This document shows positions 16,194-24,299 of a stretch of 43,521 bases of DNA, in pieces. The first letter of the stretch is position 1; the number at the start of each line of letters is the position of its first letter. The DNA comes from Oscillospiraceae bacterium (GTDB lineage: Bacteria > Bacillota > Clostridia > Oscillospirales > Ruminococcaceae), in assembly GCA_019420135.1 (NCBI GenBank), contig JAHZHS010000003.1:1824-45344 (forward strand). The letters run 5' to 3'. The notes under the pieces were generated by a model. That model did no database searches. It was not told where the DNA came from and saw only the letters and a list, made by a program, of their open reading frames with translations. A program made the translations under genes and the position numbers.

Positions 16194-18127
16194 CCGCTGT
16201 TTTGCTGTTGCTGGCGTCGGTGGTGTTGCTGCTGCTCGGCCATCTGTTCCGCATCCTGCGGTGGGAGCAGTTCATCCGCATCTATGAGCGGCCCATGCGG
16301 GGCGCCATGCTGCGGGGCATGGCGGGGGGCTACGCCGTCAACTTTCTTTTGCCCTTCCACGTGGGCGACCTCTTCCGCGCCTGGTTCACCGGCCGGAAAA
16401 TGAAAAACGGGGTGGGCTTTGCCCTGGCCACCGTCATCATGGACCGGTTTCTCGACGTCTGGCTGGTGACGCTGCTCTTCGGCGTCTTCCGCCTCACCGG
16501 CGCCTCCGGCGTGGCGGACGAGACCCACTATTACCTGGCCTTCTCCGCCGCCCTGGCCCTGGCCCTGGTGCTGGTCATCCGGCTGCGGGGACCCATCAAG
16601 CGGCTCTGCCTCAAGGTCTGCGGCATCTTCAACGATACCCTCAAGCTGGACGGCCTGGTTTTCTGCTGGAGCCTCATCAATACCTTCAAGGACCTGGGCC
16701 GGGTGCGCCTGTCCCGCCTGGCGGTGAACACCGCCCTCATGTGGGCGTCCTACCTGGCCTCCTACCGGGTACTGGCCGAGGGCCTCTCCCGCCTGGGGGC
16801 CGACATCGGCATGGTGGAGGTATTCACCATGCTGTTCGGCCGGGACGCGGTGGACGTGACCAGCTTTGCCCTCACCGGCCGCCTCCACGACAGCGCCCCC
16901 CTGGCCCAGGCCATGATGCTGGCCTGGTACATCCTGCCGCTGCTGGTCATGTGGGCGGTGACGCTGCTGCCCGAAGCCCTGCGCAGCGGCATGAACCGCG
17001 CGGCGACGGCCGCCGCCCCCGCCCCCTCCGACGGGGACGACTACCTGAACCTGCTGCCCCAGGTGGACCCCCGGGACCGCAGCGCCTTTCTCAGCCAGTA
17101 TTTCAGCCTGCAGAACAAACCCTTTGTGGAACAATTCCTGCGCATCAACCGGGGGGTCACCATTCTGGAGGACCACTCGGCGGGGTCCAACGCCACCACC
17201 ATGCTGTGCATGGACCATTCGGGGACCTTCTGGCGCAAGTACGCCTTCGGGGCGGACGGGGACAAGCTGGCGGTGCAGTTGGACTGGCTCCGGGCCCAGG
17301 AGGGCCGCCTGCCCCTGTGCAACATCCTGCGGGGTCAGGCCGAGCCCGGCTGCTGCTGGTACGACATGGAATACTCCGCCCAGGCGGTGAGCATGTTCCG
17401 CTATCTCCACTCCAACCCGGTGGAAAAGAGCGCCGCCATCCTGCGGGATGTGCTGGATACCCTGGACAAGACCCTCTACACCCCCGCAAAACCTGCCGAC
17501 CCCGCCGCCCTGGCCCAGTACCTGGACAAGAAGGTGGACGGCAACCTGGCCCGCATCCGGGAGGCCCGGGGCCTGCGGGAGCTGTGCGAGTACGACCGGG
17601 TGTGGATCAACGGCAGCTCCTACCTGGGCCTGCCCGCCCTGGGAAGGCTCTTTGACCGGGCCTACCTGACGGACCTGTTTGCCGGCGATCCCATCGCCAC
17701 CATTCACGGCGACCTGACGCTGGAAAACATCATCTGCCGCACGGGGGCGGATACCTGGTATCTCATCGACCCCAACACCGGCAACCTGCACGAAAGTCCC
17801 TTCCTGGATTACGGCAAACTGCTGCAAAGCCTTCACGGGGGCTACGAGTTCATGATGATGACTCCCCGGGTGTCGGTGCATGAAAACCGCATCGAGTTCA
17901 CCTTCACCCGGTCCGCCGCCTACGACGCCCTCTTTGCCGAGGTGCGCGCCTATCTGGAAAGCCGGTACACCCCGCGGCAGGTGGAGAGCATCTTCCTCCA
18001 CGAACTGATCCACTGGCTGCGGCTGATGCCCTACAAGATCTCCAGGGACCGCAAGCGGGCGCCCATGTTCTTTGCAGGGCTTCTGATGGTGGCCAACGAC
18101 ATTGCCCGGTGGTATCCCCACCCCTGA
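16190..18127 (+). CDS. Fusion: UPF0104/MprF-type membrane domain plus APH-like phosphotransferase
   Basis: This 645-residue protein joins two domains. Residues 1 to ~290 form several membrane helices beginning LLLLASVVLLLLGHLFRILR, with a FLLPFHVGDLFRAW segment and VIMDRFLDVW, as in the lysylphosphatidylglycerol synthase TM (UPF0104) family of lipid flippase-like proteins. Residues ~320-640 are cytosolic and kinase-like: IHGDLTLENI (H506, D508, N513) is the catalytic loop of aminoglycoside phosphotransferase/choline kinase folds and LIDPNTGN (D527) the metal-binding DFG equivalent. An LDYGKLLQSLHGGYEF segment follows. It would phosphorylate a small substrate, while the membrane part may move or anchor a lipid-linked product. 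It is coupled to the nucleotidyltransferase by an ATGA overlap. The open frame is continuous, so the fusion is not a frameshift artefact. Confidence 0.75.
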   Translation: MTAVLLLLASVVLLLLGHLFRILRWEQFIRIYERPMRGAMLRGMAGGYAVNFLLPFHVGDLFRAWFTGRKMKNGVGFALATVIMDRFLDVWLVTLLFGVFRLTGASGVADETHYYLAFSAALALALVLVIRLRGPIKRLCLKVCGIFNDTLKLDGLVFCWSLINTFKDLGRVRLSRLAVNTALMWASYLASYRVLAEGLSRLGADIGMVEVFTMLFGRDAVDVTSFALTGRLHDSAPLAQAMMLAWYILPLLVMWAVTLLPEALRSGMNRAATAAAPAPSDGDDYLNLLPQVDPRDRSAFLSQYFSLQNKPFVEQFLRINRGVTILEDHSAGSNATTMLCMDHSGTFWRKYAFGADGDKLAVQLDWLRAQEGRLPLCNILRGQAEPGCCWYDMEYSAQAVSMFRYLHSNPVEKSAAILRDVLDTLDKTLYTPAKPADPAALAQYLDKKVDGNLARIREARGLRELCEYDRVWINGSSYLGLPALGRLFDRAYLTDLFAGDPIATIHGDLTLENIICRTGADTWYLIDPNTGNLHESPFLDYGKLLQSLHGGYEFMMMTPRVSVHENRIEFTFTRSAAYDALFAEVRAYLESRYTPRQVESIFLHELIHWLRLMPYKISRDRKRAPMFFAGLLMVANDIARWYPHP

Positions 18128-18143
18128 ATCACGAGGTATTCTT

Positions 18144-18719
18144 ATGGAATGCAACTATCCCACCGCCGTGCTGGTGGATCTGGACGGCACCCTCTTTGAC
18201 ACGGTGGCGGTGAATGCCGCCAGCTACCGCCGGGCGCTGGAGGAGGTGGGCTTCACCCTCACCGACGAATACTACGCCGAACACTGCAACGGCAAGAATT
18301 ACCGGGATTTTCTTCCCCCGATCCTGGAGGAGTACGGCGACGACCTGGACATGATCGAGCAGATTCACGACCACAAGAAGGCATATTACTCCCAGTGCCT
18401 GGGTTCGGCGCGGAAAAACGAGGCCCTCTTTGCCCTGCTGGACGCCCTGCGGCCCATGTCCTATCTGGGGGTGGTCACCACCGGAAGCCGCCAGAATGCC
18501 ACCGAGATCCTCGATCACTTCGGCTGCCGGGACTGGTTCCATCTGATTGTGACCTCGGAGGACGTGGAGCACAACAAGCCCGACCCGGAAGGGTATCTGC
18601 AGGCCATGGAGCTTCTGGGCTCCACCCCCGAGACCACGGTGATCTTTGAGGATTCCCCCACCGGCCTTGCCGCCGCCCGGGCCACCGGCGCCGCCGTCTT
18701 TGCGGTGGACCGGTTCTGA
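18144..18719 (+). CDS. HAD-family phosphatase
   Basis: This 191-residue protein has all four HAD motifs: AVLVDLDGTLFDT (nucleophile Asp in DLDGT), GVVTTGSRQ (motif II Thr), the lysine in EHNKPDPEGY, and IFEDSPTGLAAARATGA (motif IV acidic pair region). A helical cap lies between motifs I and II, as in phosphoglycolate phosphatase/beta-phosphoglucomutase relatives. As the last gene of the operon it probably removes a phosphate in the same activation pathway as the nucleotidyltransferase and phosphotransferase. The frame is open from 18102, but ATG 18144 has a GAGG site upstream and starts the conserved domain. Confidence 0.87.
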   Translation: MECNYPTAVLVDLDGTLFDTVAVNAASYRRALEEVGFTLTDEYYAEHCNGKNYRDFLPPILEEYGDDLDMIEQIHDHKKAYYSQCLGSARKNEALFALLDALRPMSYLGVVTTGSRQNATEILDHFGCRDWFHLIVTSEDVEHNKPDPEGYLQAMELLGSTPETTVIFEDSPTGLAAARATGAAVFAVDRF

Positions 18720-18768
18720 GCGGGGCAAGGGCAAAAACAACAGGCAACAATAACAATGGAATACAAAG

Positions 18769-18815
18769 CGGCCCCGCCGCGGGAAGAGGTTTCCTGCGGC
18801 GGGGCCGTGTTTTAT
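18769..18815. terminator. Strong, probably bidirectional terminator between convergent genes
   Basis: CGGCCCCGCCGC (18769-18780) and GCGGCGGGGCCG (18796-18807) form a perfect 12-bp stem, extended by a weaker GGAA/TTCC inner stem. TTTT follows on the plus strand. It sits between the HAD gene and the convergent 18812-20674 gene and can serve both. Confidence 0.85.
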
Positions 18816-20674
18816 GTTGTAGGGACTTCTTCTGTACTATCCAAGATTTCTTGCGCGGTGAGATCCGATGTACAACTGAACGCCCGAATCCAGTAACCAT
18901 CCACCGTGGCAGGCCGTGCCGCGTAGGAGATCACCGCGCCGTAATCAAAATCGTAGTCAGAGTAAAATACGTCGGACTGCTGCGGCAGGCCGGGATCCAT
19001 CCATTCCAGAATTTCCACACAGGCCAAAGGCTGCGTTTCCGCCTCATCCGCATAGTAGAGGGTCTGTCCGGACATGGACCCATAGGCTTGTCCGTCCCGG
19101 TATCTGGTTCCAACCAGTTCCTCCGCTCCCACCTGGATTCCACGCTCCGGGGCCATCAGCGCGAAACCATCCTGAATATAAAGGTGTGTGCCGTTGGTTA
19201 AGTAGATTCCCCAATGGGTGTCCTCCTCATCCGGTGTGGGTTCCGGCGTGGGGGTAGGTCTTGGCGTGGGGGTGGGTTCGGGCGTGGGTTCGGGGGGGGG
19301 GGTGGGAACCGGTTCCGGTTCGCCTCCCACCGGATAGATCCAGGAAAGGACGGTTTTCCATCTCTCCCCATTGACCACTTCGTCCAGGGAAACCCCCGCC
19401 GCGACCTCTGCATCGTTGATGTCCGCATTCATCTCAATCATTAAGGTTGGCTGATTTTCCGGCACAAAGGAAATTGTGTGTCCGGACATTTCCTTGCCCA
19501 CCTCAAGCAGCAGGGGATTCATGTATACATGGTAAACAATATCGTTCACCGTGACCGGCTGCAGTTCCAGGGAGGTGGATATTCCTGTGTGACCGGTGGG
19601 AGCAGCCCCGTCATAGAGCCGTGCCCATGCTTTCTGTATCTGATTCCAGTCATACAAGGTATACCGCAGGGTAAAACGGACATCCTCACCGTCTGTGCCT
19701 CTCACATAAAACTCATAGGAGGTCGTATTGATCCGTTTCAAACATTTCACCGGGATGTCCGAACCGTCTGCCAAAGTCAGCGTGCTTCCCTCAAATTCCC
19801 ACCCGGATCCGTGGGTTCCGTCCAGCATCCCCTCTGACCAGCGCAGCATCAACCCGGACCCCAGTTCCATGTCTGTTTCGGGTGCCGGCAAAATCACCGG
19901 TTCCACCTGGTCCATCATTTCCTCTGGTGTCAGGCTGTCCGTAAAGCTGTATGCCTGCAGCCACAGCCCCTCCGTGCCCACCTGCCGGGCGGCATAGGTA
20001 TGGGGCTGATCCACGCTTTCTATCAGGCTCTGGTTCCCTTGATCGGTATCTTCCTCAGGCGTGCTGCCATCCGGCAAATAAACCAGCTGAACATAATACT
20101 GAAGCTTCTGATCGGTTTTTCCACCGTATCCCAGGTACTGGTTTTCTCCCGGCGAAATATCCGCCAATCCTCTTTCGGCATTGAAAGAATAATCAATCTC
20201 CACATCCCGGTCCCGGATCAGATCGTAAAGACTGCCTTCCCGTAAACAAACGATCTGCCCATTTTCCATGGTGAGGACATAGAGATAATCCCATCCCGTC
20301 TCGGAAAGCTGTCCGTCTACCGTGATTCCCTCCCATGTGAGGGAGGTATCGGTCAAGGGTTGTGCCCGTGTAACCGGGCTCAGGTCCTCTTCCTTCAGAA
20401 ACTGGCCCATTTCTCCGGACAGAAAGTAGCCGCACTGCTCTTTGCCGCAAACCGGGCAGACCGGGCCGGCCACCGTCGTCACCAGGGTCGCCGCCACCGC
20501 CACCACGGCCACCGGCGCCGCCAGGGAAAAGGCCCGCCGGGCCGTGCTGTGCCGTCTGGTGCGGAAGGCCTGCTGCTTTTGGGCGTCGGCCTGCTCCTGC
20601 TCCGTCAGGGGACGGGGGGTGTTCCACTCGTCGGTGACCGCCGAGCGGAAATATTCATTGTCATTTGTCTGCAT
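18812..20674 (-). CDS. Hypothetical membrane-anchored protein with proline-rich linker
   Basis: This 620-residue protein starts MQTNDNEYFRSAVTDEW, has a charged segment (RTRRHSTARRA) and one membrane helix at residues ~48-70 (FSLAAPVAVVAVAATLVTTV), then a CPVCGKEQCGYF motif (C-x2-C-x4-C). The layout suggests type II insertion, with the large C-terminal part outside the cell. Outer residues ~85-440 and ~490-620 look like beta-rich domains, joined by a linker of alternating Pro with Thr or Glu at ~450-485. That linker contains an 11-C homopolymer in the coding strand. Codons are less GC-biased than those of its neighbours. It follows mscS by nine bases and probably shares its promoter. I do not recognise the family. 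Confidence 0.7.
   Translation of the reverse strand: MQTNDNEYFRSAVTDEWNTPRPLTEQEQADAQKQQAFRTRRHSTARRAFSLAAPVAVVAVAATLVTTVAGPVCPVCGKEQCGYFLSGEMGQFLKEEDLSPVTRAQPLTDTSLTWEGITVDGQLSETGWDYLYVLTMENGQIVCLREGSLYDLIRDRDVEIDYSFNAERGLADISPGENQYLGYGGKTDQKLQYYVQLVYLPDGSTPEEDTDQGNQSLIESVDQPHTYAARQVGTEGLWLQAYSFTDSLTPEEMMDQVEPVILPAPETDMELGSGLMLRWSEGMLDGTHGSGWEFEGSTLTLADGSDIPVKCLKRINTTSYEFYVRGTDGEDVRFTLRYTLYDWNQIQKAWARLYDGAAPTGHTGISTSLELQPVTVNDIVYHVYMNPLLLEVGKEMSGHTISFVPENQPTLMIEMNADINDAEVAAGVSLDEVVNGERWKTVLSWIYPVGGEPEPVPTPPPEPTPEPTPTPRPTPTPEPTPDEEDTHWGIYLTNGTHLYIQDGFALMAPERGIQVGAEELVGTRYRDGQAYGSMSGQTLYYADEAETQPLACVEILEWMDPGLPQQSDVFYSDYDFDYGAVISYAARPATVDGYWIRAFSCTSDLTAQEILDSTEEVPTT
19232..19315 (-). repeat. 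Proline-rich repeat tract with 11-base homopolymer
   Basis: The coding strand repeats short units encoding Pro-Thr-Pro and Pro-Glu-Pro. An uninterrupted run of 11 G on the plus strand (19292-19302), read as C in the gene, lies at codon ~457 of 620. Runs of this length are prone to slipped-strand mispairing; a gain or loss of one base would remove about the last 160 residues. Confidence 0.9.
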
Positions 20675-20683
20675 AGGCCGGTT

Positions 20684-21658
20684 TTACCCCCGCTCCACCA
20701 CAATGCGGTTGTACGGGCAGCCCATGCCGTATCTCTCCATGCCGGTCTTGAGGTCCTCCCGCAGCCAGCGCTCGGCGGCAAAGCGGTTGTTCTCGTCCAC
20801 CGTGGCAACGATGCGCAGCACCACCGCGCTGTCCGCCAGCTGCTGTACCCCCAGCAGGGTGGGCGTCTCGTGGAAAATGTCCTCGTGATCCTTCACAAAG
20901 GCGGGCAGCAGGTCCTCCTCCAGGGCTTTGCGGGCTGCCTTCAGGTCGGCCTCGTAGGGGATGGGCAGGTCGCACACCGCCGTGCTGCCCCGCTGGGACA
21001 GGTTGGTCAGGTTGCGGATGTCGCTGTTGTTGAGCACCTTGATGTTGTCGCCGCCGTCCCGCAGGCAGGTGGTGCGGATGCCGATGCTGTCCACCGTGCC
21101 CCGGAAGCCGCCCACCTCGATGACGTCCCCCACGTTGTATTCGTTCTCAAAAATCATGAAGATGCCGGTCACCACGTCGGCAATGAGGCTCTCGGCGCCG
21201 AAGCCCAGCACCAGGGCGACCACTCCGACGCCGGCAAGCATGGTGGCAACGTCCACGCCCAGGATGCTCAGGCCCCAGAAAATGCCCACCAGCACCAGCA
21301 CATAGCTCTGGGCGCTGCGGAACAGGGTCATCAGGGTGCTGACCCGGCCGCTTTTGGGATTGCAGCGGGTGAGGATCTCCGCCAGAACCAGATGCACCAG
21401 CCGCAGCACCAGAATCATGATGAGGAGCTGGATCACCGCCACCCAGTCAAAGCGCAGGACGCCGGAGATCTGGGTCACATCCCCCAGCAGGCTGCTCACC
21501 GCGCCGGTGAGCGTTGCCTTGGCCGAGGCGGGCAGGAAGGGAATCAGCCCGGGATTGGTCAGAAACAGGATCACCAGAATCCAGACGACATACTTGACGG
21601 CACGGCGGACGGTATTGTTTCCGCTGTGCACCGGGGAGGTGGTTTCTTTCTTTTCCAT
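20684..21658 (-). CDS. mscS: Small-conductance mechanosensitive channel, MscS family
   Basis: This 324-residue membrane protein has helices at residues ~20-42 (VKYVVWILVILFLTNPGLI), ~75-95 (VIQLLIMILVLRLVHLVL) and ~110-135 (SYVLVLVGIFWGLSILGV), followed by the pore-lining TM3 with its glycine/alanine pattern, MLAGVGVVALVLGFGAESLI. The cytosolic beta domain follows (VGDVIEVGGFRGTVDSIGIR, the signature loop of the family, then LNNSDIRNLTN). MscS channels open under membrane tension and release solutes during osmotic downshock. It heads a two-gene minus-strand operon. The symbol is by family, not by proven orthology. Confidence 0.92.
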   Translation of the reverse strand: MEKKETTSPVHSGNNTVRRAVKYVVWILVILFLTNPGLIPFLPASAKATLTGAVSSLLGDVTQISGVLRFDWVAVIQLLIMILVLRLVHLVLAEILTRCNPKSGRVSTLMTLFRSAQSYVLVLVGIFWGLSILGVDVATMLAGVGVVALVLGFGAESLIADVVTGIFMIFENEYNVGDVIEVGGFRGTVDSIGIRTTCLRDGGDNIKVLNNSDIRNLTNLSQRGSTAVCDLPIPYEADLKAARKALEEDLLPAFVKDHEDIFHETPTLLGVQQLADSAVVLRIVATVDENNRFAAERWLREDLKTGMERYGMGCPYNRIVVERG

Positions 21659-21754
21659 CTTGTGGTCACGTCCTTCTCACAGTTTCAAAGCGCCGGTCCC
21701 GGAACGCTGTCACAGGCTCCGCAATCTCCCGTCCCCGGGACCGCCTTTGTTACC

Positions 21755-21783
21755 GTTATAACATATCGGGCGGGTGTTTACAA
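21755..21783 (-). promoter_or_regulatory. Promoter of the mscS operon
   Basis: On the minus strand TTGTAA (21778-21783), a 17-base spacer and TATAAC (21755-21760) match the sigma-A consensus in four or five positions each. They lie about 100 bases upstream of the mscS start. Confidence 0.6.
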
Positions 21784-21998
21784 CTGAAACACAGCGCCAC
21801 ACATTTTGTGCGCTTTTCGCCTTTCCGGGAAGCGTTCTCGCTATCTATCGTTCGGCGCGCCGCCATGCCACGGGAGAGGGGATTTCCCCGTTTTTTACGG
21901 AAAAGTCTGTCCGTCAGGGGTTCAAATTTGTCCTGTCTTTGCGGCATTTCCGCAAGGTTTTTTCAAGGTTCCTGTAACAAATTGGATACATCTGTCGT

Positions 21999-22049
21999 TA
22001 TAATAATTAGTATGCGGCATTGCAGTCCGTCCCCCACGGACCGCCGCAT
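21999..22049 (+). promoter_or_regulatory. -10 box and 5'-terminal hairpin of the two-component operon
   Basis: A perfect TATAAT (21999-22004) would start RNA near 22011. Directly there, ATGCGGC (22012-22018) pairs with GCCGCAT (22043-22049), and inside it GTCCGT (22025-22030) with ACGGAC (22036-22041). No U-run follows, so this is a leader stem rather than a terminator. The -35 region (AACAAA) is weak. Confidence 0.6.
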
Positions 22050-22087
22050 GGGTGAAAATGAAAGAGGAATGAGGCGAATACACCCCT

Positions 22088-22744
22088 ATGGCAAGCATAT
22101 TGATTGCGGAGGATGCCCCGGCCATCAACAACCTGATGGCCGCCAACCTGCGTCTGGTCGGCCACAGCTGCGACCAGGCCTTTACCGGCGATCAGGCGCT
22201 GGAAATGGCAGCGCAGAAAACCTATGACCTGGTTCTGCTGGACGTGATGCTCCCCGGCGTAGACGGTTTTGCCGTCAAGAGCCGCCTGCAGCCCGACCAG
22301 CCGGTGATTTTTGTGACGGCCAAGACCTCCCTGGACGACAAGCTCCACGGGCTGGGTCTGGGGGCCGAGGATTACATCGTCAAACCCTTTGAGGTGCTGG
22401 AACTGCTGGCCCGGGTGGACACGGTTCTGCGGCGGACCAGCCGCAACGCCACCTGCTTTGAGTTCCGGGACCTGAAAATTGATCTCAGCGCCCGGCAGGT
22501 GCTGCGGGCGGGGGTGCCCGTCACCCTGACGCCCCAGGAGTTTGCCCTGCTGGAAGCGCTGGTGGTCAACCGCAACCTGGCCCTCAGCCGGGAAAAGCTG
22601 CTGGCCCTGGCCTGGGGCTACGACTACGAGGGGGAGACCCGCACCGTGGATGTGCACATCCAGCGCCTGCGCAAAAAGCTGGGGCTGGAAAAGGAGATCC
22701 AGACGGTGTTCAAGGTGGGCTACCGGCTGAACACCCGGGGCTGA
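22088..22744 (+). CDS. OmpR-family response regulator
   Basis: This 218-residue transcription factor has a receiver domain (residues 1-115) with acidic E8/D9, the phosphorylated aspartate D52 in LVLLDVMLPGVDGF, T77 and K99 in YIVKPFE. The winged-helix domain (~125-216) has LTPQEFALLEALVVNRN, REKLLALAWGYDYEGETRTV and the recognition helix VDVHIQRLRKKLG, then VFKVGYRL. It would bind direct repeats after phosphorylation by the kinase encoded 33 bases downstream. ATG 22088 starts the first strand. The GAGG upstream is about 15 bases away, which is long, so translation may depend on the leader hairpin context. Target genes are unknown; the lipoprotein behind the kinase is a candidate. Confidence 0.93.
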   Translation: MASILIAEDAPAINNLMAANLRLVGHSCDQAFTGDQALEMAAQKTYDLVLLDVMLPGVDGFAVKSRLQPDQPVIFVTAKTSLDDKLHGLGLGAEDYIVKPFEVLELLARVDTVLRRTSRNATCFEFRDLKIDLSARQVLRAGVPVTLTPQEFALLEALVVNRNLALSREKLLALAWGYDYEGETRTVDVHIQRLRKKLGLEKEIQTVFKVGYRLNTRG

Positions 22745-22777
22745 CCCATCCACCAACCTACAAAGGAGGGGACCGGA

Positions 22778-24250
22778 ATGCAGAAGCTTCGGCTGCGGAC
22801 CCCGCATTTCTGGCAGGCGATCTATCTGGCCACCCTGGTCCTGTTTCTTGTCTGCCTGTTCGGCGGCGTGCTGGGGGTGGCCACCATCAGCTGCCGCCTG
22901 AGTTTTGACGCCCGCTGCGACGAGTTTCTCGCCCGGCAGCGCACCTTTGTCCAGCGCCTGTCCGAGGACGTGCCCGCCGTGGCGGGAAACCGTCCCGCGG
23001 CGCTGGATTCTTTGTACGTCTACCACGCCATGCAGGCCAACAGCGACGGCATGCGGGTGAGCATCCGCTTAAACGGCGAGACCTGCTACTCCGACCTGCC
23101 GGTGGACGATGATCTCCTGCCCGAGCTGACCACCCTCCAGCCGGGGCAGCGCAGCTGGCAGGTGCGGCAGGTCATGGGCCGCCACCTGATCTTTGCCACC
23201 ACCTCCATGAGCGGGTCGATGGAGGGCTACGTCATCACCGCCTGCGCCGACATGGAGGACTTCTTCCGGGACTGGCGGCGGACGGCGCTGCTGTTCACCC
23301 TGCTGTGCGCGGCGGTGAGCGTGCTGTTTGCGGCGGGGCTGTACGCCGTGCTGCGGCGGATGAACCGCCCGCTCCAAAACCTCACCGAGACCGCCCGGCT
23401 GGTGGCGGCAGGGGACTACACCGCCCGCACCCCGGTGGCCCACACCCGCCGGGACGAGCTGGGGGAGCTGGGCCGCACCCTCAACGACATGACCGCCCGG
23501 GTGCAGGACCAGCTGGCCCAGCTGGCCGCCGAGGCCGACGGCAAGCAGGCGTTGGTGGACGACCTCTCCCACGAGATGCGCACCCCCCTCACCGCCATCG
23601 GGGGCTATGCCCAGACCATCCGTCTGGCCGACCTGCGGGGGGAGGAGCTGATGCAGGCCGCCGAGTCCATCGAGTTTGAGAGCCGCCGCCTGCTCAATCT
23701 GTCGGAGCAGCTTTTGCGGCTGTCGGTACTCAACCACGAGCCGCCGGAGTTTCACGACGTCCCCGCCGGGGAGCTCATGGGCCGGGTGCTGGACGCCGTG
23801 GGCCCCAAGGCCGCCGCCCGGGAGGTGGCGCTGGAGGCCGTCCCCGACCCGGAGACGGTCACTACCCCCGTCTCCTGCCAGCCCGACCTCATGGAGAGCC
23901 TGCTGGTCAACCTGTGCGACAACGGGGTCAAGGCCTGCGCGCCGGGGGGCCGGGTGGTGCTGACCTTTGCCGCCGAAGGCTGCCGGGCGGCCTTCACGGT
24001 GCAGGACAACGGCCGGGGCATGGACGCCGCCACCCTCACCCGCATCGGTCGGCCCTTCTACCGCGCCGACAAGGCCCGCAGCCGGGCGGAGGGCGGCGCC
24101 GGGCTGGGGGTGTCCATCTGCTATGCCATCGCCCGGGCCCACGGGGCGGAGCTGACCTACCGCAGCAAGCCGGGGCAGGGGACCACCGCCACCCTGCGGC
24201 TGGCACCCCACCTTTTACAAACCCGCAACACCTCCGAAACAGCCCGGTGA
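22778..24250 (+). CDS. Sensor histidine kinase
   Basis: This 490-residue membrane kinase has TM1 at ~13-38 (QAIYLATLVLFLVCLFGGVL), an extracytoplasmic sensor of ~130 residues, TM2 at ~168-190 (TALLFTLLCAAVSVLFAAGL), and a HAMP domain (RMNRPLQNLTETARLVAAGD). The H box is LVDDLSHEMRTPLTAI, with phospho-accepting H265. The ATPase domain has the N box LLVNLCDNGVKA, the G1 box VQDNGRGMD and the G2 box GGAGLGVSICYAIA. It would phosphorylate the upstream response regulator. The sensor domain shows no recognised fold, so the signal is unknown. AAAGGAGGGG precedes ATG 22778. The lipoprotein gene follows 49 bases later. Confidence 0.93.
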   Translation: MQKLRLRTPHFWQAIYLATLVLFLVCLFGGVLGVATISCRLSFDARCDEFLARQRTFVQRLSEDVPAVAGNRPAALDSLYVYHAMQANSDGMRVSIRLNGETCYSDLPVDDDLLPELTTLQPGQRSWQVRQVMGRHLIFATTSMSGSMEGYVITACADMEDFFRDWRRTALLFTLLCAAVSVLFAAGLYAVLRRMNRPLQNLTETARLVAAGDYTARTPVAHTRRDELGELGRTLNDMTARVQDQLAQLAAEADGKQALVDDLSHEMRTPLTAIGGYAQTIRLADLRGEELMQAAESIEFESRRLLNLSEQLLRLSVLNHEPPEFHDVPAGELMGRVLDAVGPKAAAREVALEAVPDPETVTTPVSCQPDLMESLLVNLCDNGVKACAPGGRVVLTFAAEGCRAAFTVQDNGRGMDAATLTRIGRPFYRADKARSRAEGGAGLGVSICYAIARAHGAELTYRSKPGQGTTATLRLAPHLLQTRNTSETAR

Positions 24251-24299
24251 CTCCCCCGTGCTAGGATGAAGCCATCAAACTGAGGAAGGAGCATTCGCC

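Noticed and set aside
16055..18154. 699-codon minus-strand frame opposite the membrane-kinase fusion
   Set aside because: Same mirror effect. The plus-strand protein has clear motifs and coupled starts.
19232..19315. CRISPR or mobile-element repeat
   Set aside because: The short repeats are codons of a Pro/Thr/Glu linker in one reading frame, without spacers or terminal inverted repeats.
21870..21906. Terminator GGGG-ATTT-CCCC plus T-run
   Set aside because: The stem has only four pairs and there is no upstream plus-strand gene it would serve.
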